A stretch of DNA of 33,922 nt from Caulobacter sp. (GTDB lineage Bacteria > Pseudomonadota > Alphaproteobacteria > Caulobacterales > Caulobacteraceae). Position 1 is the stretch's first letter. Every line of letters begins with the position of its first letter. Location: positions 1 to 33,922 of the forward strand of contig JAQGIP010000025.1 of NCBI GenBank assembly GCA_028291055.1, in the 5' to 3' direction. Positions 30,553 to 33,922 of this stretch are shown one piece after another. A program made the translations under genes and the position numbers. The notes below the pieces were generated by a model. The model saw only the letters and a list, made by a program, of their open reading frames with translations, had not been told where the DNA came from and searched no databases.

Positions 30553-32120
30553 GCCTTGAGCGTCGAGGCGGTCGCCGCCTTGTCGCGGCGGTCGGAAATG
30601 GCCACCAGGCGGGTGTCCATGCGGCGCGGTGTCAGATCGACGCTGACATAGCCGTTGGTCACGCCGTTGTAGAATTTGACGTGTGGATTGTCCTGCATGA
30701 CGCTCGTGAAGGCGTTGGCCGGCGGACCGTCCTGGGTGACGGCGGCGCCCACGAACTCGGTGGCGATGGTGGCCGAGCCCGGGTTGTTGAAGTCCGCCTT
30801 GAGGTCCGTGGTCCAGAAGGAATGGATGTCGCCGCCCAGGAAGACGGGATTGCGGGCCTTGGACTGAGCCAGGGCGTCCAGCATCCGCTTGCGGTTGGCG
30901 GGGTAGCCGTCCCAGCCGTCGGTCCAGTGTCCGAGCGCGCCGTCGCGATCCCGCTGCTTGATGTCGGCGACTAGCAGGTCCTGGGCGATGATGTTCCATT
31001 GGGCCTTGGCGCGCCCGAAACCGTCGTAGAGCCAGGCCTCCTGGCGGGCGCCCAGCATGGTGCGGGCGGGCTCCACCCGGTCGGTGCAGCTCGCGGGCGC
31101 CACCCAGCCCTTGCGGCTGTCGGGCCGCGCGCAGGGTTGGATGGAGCGGTATTGCCGGCCGTCGAGGACGGTGAAGTCGGCCAGGGCGCCATAGCCGAAC
31201 CGCCCATAGACGCGCGTCTCCTCCGGCGTCGGCCGTGACCAGCGCCGGACCGGCATGTGCTCGTAGAAGGCCTGGTAGGCGGCGCGCCTGCGTTTCAGGA
31301 AGGCGGCCTCGGGCGTGGCCACGTCCTGCGACCAGCGGTTGGCGTAGTCGTTCTGGACCTCATGGTCGTCCCAAGTCACCAGGCAAGGCGCGCAGGCGTG
31401 CAGCGCCTGCAGGTCGGGATCGGTGCGGTAGAGGGCGTAGCGGTTGCGGTAGCCGGCCAGGTCGATGATCTCTTCCCGCCGGTCATGCCTGCGGACCAGC
31501 CGGGCGGCGTCGCGCTCGCTCTTGTAGCTGTACTCGTAGATGTAGTCGCCGAGGAAGAGGACGAGGTCGGGGTTCTCCGCCGCCATGTGGCGATAGGCGC
31601 TGAACCAGCCCAGTTCCCAGTGCGAGCAGGAGGCGAAGGCGAACCGCAGGTGATCGACCGCCGCGCCCGCCGCCGGCGCCGTGCGGGCCGTGCCGACCGC
31701 GCTCTGGGCGCCCATGGCGGCGAAGCGATACCAGTAGGGCCGCCCCGGCTTCAGCCCCGCCACTTCCACATGCACCGAATGGCCCAGGGCGGCCGAGGCG
31801 CGGGCGCGACCCCGTCGCACGACCGTGCGGAAGCCCGGGTCCTCGGCGACCTCGAAGGTCACCGGCGCGTCCGCCGACAGGCCGCCGCCGCCATCCTCGG
31901 CCAGGGGCTGGGGCGCAAGCCGCGTCCAGATCACGAAGCCGTCCGGCGCCGGATCGCCGCTGGCGACGCCCAGGGTGAAGGGATCGACCAAGCCGTCGGC
32001 CAGGGCGTGACGGCCGATCAGCGCCGGCGCGGCCAACGCCAGGGCAAGGCCCAGCACCACCCGCCGGCTGGGCGCATACAGGGTGGCGGCCTTGCTGGTG
32101 TCCGGCATCGACGTCTCCAT
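30510..32120 (-). CDS. phoD: PhoD-family alkaline phosphatase/phosphodiesterase
   Basis: A 536-residue secreted phosphatase. A Tat signal (SRRVVLGLALALAAP, cleavage near ADG at about residue 42) is followed by an N-terminal Fn3-like domain (FTLGVASGDPAPDGFVIWTR) and the PhoD catalytic domain with FAFASCSHWE, LVLFLGDYIYEY, VTWDDHEVQNDYANRW and VFLGGDIHSFW, the metal-binding set. PhoD enzymes use iron and calcium rather than zinc and hydrolyse phosphate esters in the periplasm. ATG 32120 gives METSMPDTS; ATG 32108 is also possible. A Zur-like box lies only 19 bases upstream, which suggests it is switched on in zinc shortage as a zinc-free substitute for PhoA-type enzymes. Its 3' end overlaps the convergent small Cys-rich gene. 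Confidence 0.9.
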   Translation of the reverse strand: METSMPDTSKAATLYAPSRRVVLGLALALAAPALIGRHALADGLVDPFTLGVASGDPAPDGFVIWTRLAPQPLAEDGGGGLSADAPVTFEVAEDPGFRTVVRRGRARASAALGHSVHVEVAGLKPGRPYWYRFAAMGAQSAVGTARTAPAAGAAVDHLRFAFASCSHWELGWFSAYRHMAAENPDLVLFLGDYIYEYSYKSERDAARLVRRHDRREEIIDLAGYRNRYALYRTDPDLQALHACAPCLVTWDDHEVQNDYANRWSQDVATPEAAFLKRRRAAYQAFYEHMPVRRWSRPTPEETRVYGRFGYGALADFTVLDGRQYRSIQPCARPDSRKGWVAPASCTDRVEPARTMLGARQEAWLYDGFGRAKAQWNIIAQDLLVADIKQRDRDGALGHWTDGWDGYPANRKRMLDALAQSKARNPVFLGGDIHSFWTTDLKADFNNPGSATIATEFVGAAVTQDGPPANAFTSVMQDNPHVKFYNGVTNGYVSVDLTPRRMDTRLVAISDRRDKAATASTLKAYVVEDGRPGAVEA

Positions 32121-32139
32121 GTTGCGCTGAGAGACATAC

Positions 32140-32152
32140 GTTATAACGTAAC
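32140..32152. promoter_or_regulatory. Zur box 3, between phoD and the M1 peptidase
   Basis: GTTATAACGTAAC; its reverse complement GTTACGTTATAAC matches GTTATATTATAAC in 11 of 13 positions, less symmetric than the other two boxes. It lies 19 bases from the phoD ATG and 102 bases from the peptidase start, so phoD is the more likely target. Confidence 0.6.
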
Positions 32153-32254
32153 TCTATGCGGTTCAGGAAGGTCTCGTCAGGTCCGAGAGACGCTGTATCC
32201 ATCCAGGCGCGGCGCACGCCAGCCACGAACCATGATGAACCCGGGCCCGAGCGG

Positions 32255-33922
32255 ATGATGAAGCGGATGACGATGAGACAAGTTGCGCGTTTGCTGGCCG
32301 TCATCCTGGCGCTCGCGCCTCTCGGCTTCGTTGAGGCCCAACCGGTCCCGCCCATGCCCGTCAACAGCCCCCCACCCCCCTACGATCCGCTGAAGACCTT
32401 CGCGCCGCTGACCCTGCCGCAGCCGGCCTCGACCCTGCGCACCGGCGCGGGGACGCCCGGTCCCGACTATTGGCAAAACCGGGCCGGCTACAAGATCGAC
32501 GCACGGCTCGACACCGCCGCCCACGCCATCAGCGCCGACATGGTGCTGACCTACACCAACAACAGCCCCGACAGCCTGGATGTGCTGTGGCTGCAGCTGG
32601 ATCAGAACATCTACCGCAAGACCTCGCGCGCCAACGCCATGGGCGGGCGCCGTTCGGGCGTGAATTCCACCGACGGCTACACGATCGAGGCGGTGTCGCT
32701 GGAGCGGGGCGGCAAGCTCATCGCCGCCGATCATCTGGTCGACGACACCCGCATGCGGGTCACCCTGCCCACCCCGCTGAAGGGCCACGGCGGCAGGCTC
32801 AAGCTACACATCCGCTACCACTACACCGTGCCCGGCCTGTTCGGCGGCCGCACGGCCTGGGACAAGAACGCCAGCGGCGACATCTACGACATCGCCCAAT
32901 GGTATCCGCGCATGCAGGTCTATGACGACCAGCGCGGCTGGGACACGCTCCCCTACCTGGCCAACGAATTCTACCTAGAATACGGCTCCATCGACTATGC
33001 CGTGACCGCGCCCGCCGACATGATCGTGGCCGGCTCCGGCGACCTGACCAACCCCAAGGATGTGTTGAGCCCCGACCAGCAGGCCCGGCTGGCCCAGGCC
33101 CGCGTGAGCGATGCCACGGTGGTGATCCGCACCCCGGAGGAGGTAAAGGCCACGCCGCCGGCGGGCGAGGCCGTCAAGACCTGGCGTTTCCACATGGACG
33201 AGACCCGCGACGTGGCCTTCACCGCCTCGCGCGCCTTCGTCTGGGACGCCGCGCGCATCAACCTGCCCGGCGGCAAGACGGCCCTGGCCCAGTCCGTCTA
33301 TCCGCCGGAAAGTGTGGGGCCCGACAAATGGGGCCGCTCGACGGAATACCTCAAGCATGCGGTGGAGACCTTCTCCGCCCGCTGGTTCCCCTACCCCTGG
33401 CCCAACGCCATCAACGTGGCGGGGCCCGCCACCGGCATGGAATATCCGGGCATCGTCTTCGACGGCATCGACGACGCGGGCAAGACCCTGTTCTGGATCA
33501 CCGCGCACGAGATCGGCCACAGCTGGTTTCCGATGATCGTCGGCTTCGACGAACGCCGTGACGCCTGGATGGACGAGGGCTTCAACACCTTCATCGACGT
33601 CTATGAGAGCGACGACTTCAACAAGGGCGAATACGGCCCCAAGCGCGACAGCGAATATGCGCCGGGCCCCGCCGCCCCGGCCGACCAGATCGCCGCCCTG
33701 CTCACCGATCCGAACGCCCCGGTGATCGTCACCCGCGCCGATGCCGTCCGCGAGAAGTACCGCCACCCGGTCACCTATTTCAAAGCCGCCTACGGCCTGA
33801 CCCTGCTGCGCGAGGACATCCTGGGTCCGGAGCGGTTCGACCCGGCCTTCCGCAAGTTCATCGCCGACTGGGCCTTCAGGCATCCCAAGCCCAGCGACTT
33901 CTTCCGGGCCATGGAAAGCGCC
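32255..33922 (+). CDS. Secreted M1-family zinc metallopeptidase (partial, 3' end cut)
   Basis: The first 556 codons of a secreted aminopeptidase-like protein, open to the right edge. A signal peptide (MMKRMTMRQVARLLAVILAL, cleavage after FVEA) is followed by a proline-rich linker and an N-terminal beta domain (YKIDARLDTAAHAISADMVL). The catalytic part has TGMEYPGIVF, a variant of the GxMEN motif, and HEIGHSWFPMIV with His418, Glu419, His422 and the second glutamate Glu441 in WMDEGF, the full HExxH-18-E zinc site. ATG 32255 opens four closely spaced in-frame ATGs; 32258, 32267 and 32273 are alternatives. It is divergent from phoD across a 134-bp region holding Zur box 3. Substrate is unknown. 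Confidence 0.87.
   Translation, partial: MMKRMTMRQVARLLAVILALAPLGFVEAQPVPPMPVNSPPPPYDPLKTFAPLTLPQPASTLRTGAGTPGPDYWQNRAGYKIDARLDTAAHAISADMVLTYTNNSPDSLDVLWLQLDQNIYRKTSRANAMGGRRSGVNSTDGYTIEAVSLERGGKLIAADHLVDDTRMRVTLPTPLKGHGGRLKLHIRYHYTVPGLFGGRTAWDKNASGDIYDIAQWYPRMQVYDDQRGWDTLPYLANEFYLEYGSIDYAVTAPADMIVAGSGDLTNPKDVLSPDQQARLAQARVSDATVVIRTPEEVKATPPAGEAVKTWRFHMDETRDVAFTASRAFVWDAARINLPGGKTALAQSVYPPESVGPDKWGRSTEYLKHAVETFSARWFPYPWPNAINVAGPATGMEYPGIVFDGIDDAGKTLFWITAHEIGHSWFPMIVGFDERRDAWMDEGFNTFIDVYESDDFNKGEYGPKRDSEYAPGPAAPADQIAALLTDPNAPVIVTRADAVREKYRHPVTYFKAAYGLTLLREDILGPERFDPAFRKFIADWAFRHPKPSDFFRAMESA

Noticed and set aside
1..33922. CRISPR array, tRNA or rRNA genes
   Set aside because: No regularly spaced repeats and no cloverleaf or rRNA-like sequence were noticed on either strand while reading. 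This was by eye, so a tRNA scan would be needed to be certain.

Overview
The window is GC-rich DNA with strong third-position GC bias. Its gene content (a KdpFABC pump with KdpDE, Zur-type control, TonB receptors, an alphaproteobacterial intergenic repeat) fits an alphaproteobacterium, most likely Caulobacteraceae (Caulobacter/Phenylobacterium type). That placement is inference from gene style, not from a marker gene.

Layout. (1) 1-312: 3' end of an IS481-type transposase followed directly by a dispersed two-hairpin repeat. (2) 381-9102: a two-component system (OmpR-type regulator, HAMP sensor kinase) and a tripartite RND efflux operon (TolC-like lipoprotein, periplasmic adaptor, inner-membrane pump), with a YncE-like beta-propeller protein as last gene and a rho-independent terminator. 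(3) 9101-17856, minus strand: a complete kdp potassium-uptake operon in the order small membrane peptide - kdpF - kdpA - kdpB - TorF-like porin - kdpC - kdpD - kdpE. The 27-residue peptide before kdpF and the porin between kdpB and kdpC are not classical Kdp parts. A 26-bp repeat lies at both ends of this block. (4) about 18.2-23.9 kb: an integrated accessory island with a P4-type tyrosine integrase, an excisionase-like helix-turn-helix protein, a highly folded gene-free stretch that may encode a structured RNA, a minus-strand cassette (YfbU family, zinc ribbon, HsdR-C-terminus-like peptide, DUF6508-like protein), two plus-strand genes of unknown function and a decayed gene at the right side. 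(5) 23.9 kb to the end: a zinc-starvation module. Three palindromes close to the Zur consensus GTTATATTATAAC lie in front of a ZnuD-like TonB-dependent receptor, in the middle of a 75-bp divergent promoter between merC-zur and a six-gene ABC operon, and in front of a PhoD-type phosphatase. A secreted M1 metallopeptidase runs off the right edge.

How it works together. The kdp block is a self-contained potassium-starvation response: sensor KdpD, regulator KdpE and the pump, with a porin that could provide outer-membrane entry. The zinc block reads as one Zur regulon. The receptor imports zinc across the outer membrane. MerC may move metal across the inner membrane. The FtsX/MacB-type ABC transporter with a thioredoxin-fold protein, two paralogous CxxC secreted proteins and a small Cys-rich protein is an envelope system of unknown mechanism. 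PhoD could replace zinc-dependent alkaline phosphatase when zinc is short. The ABC operon and the Zur-PhoD link are the most interesting parts, followed by the folded RNA-like region in the island and the extra genes in kdp.
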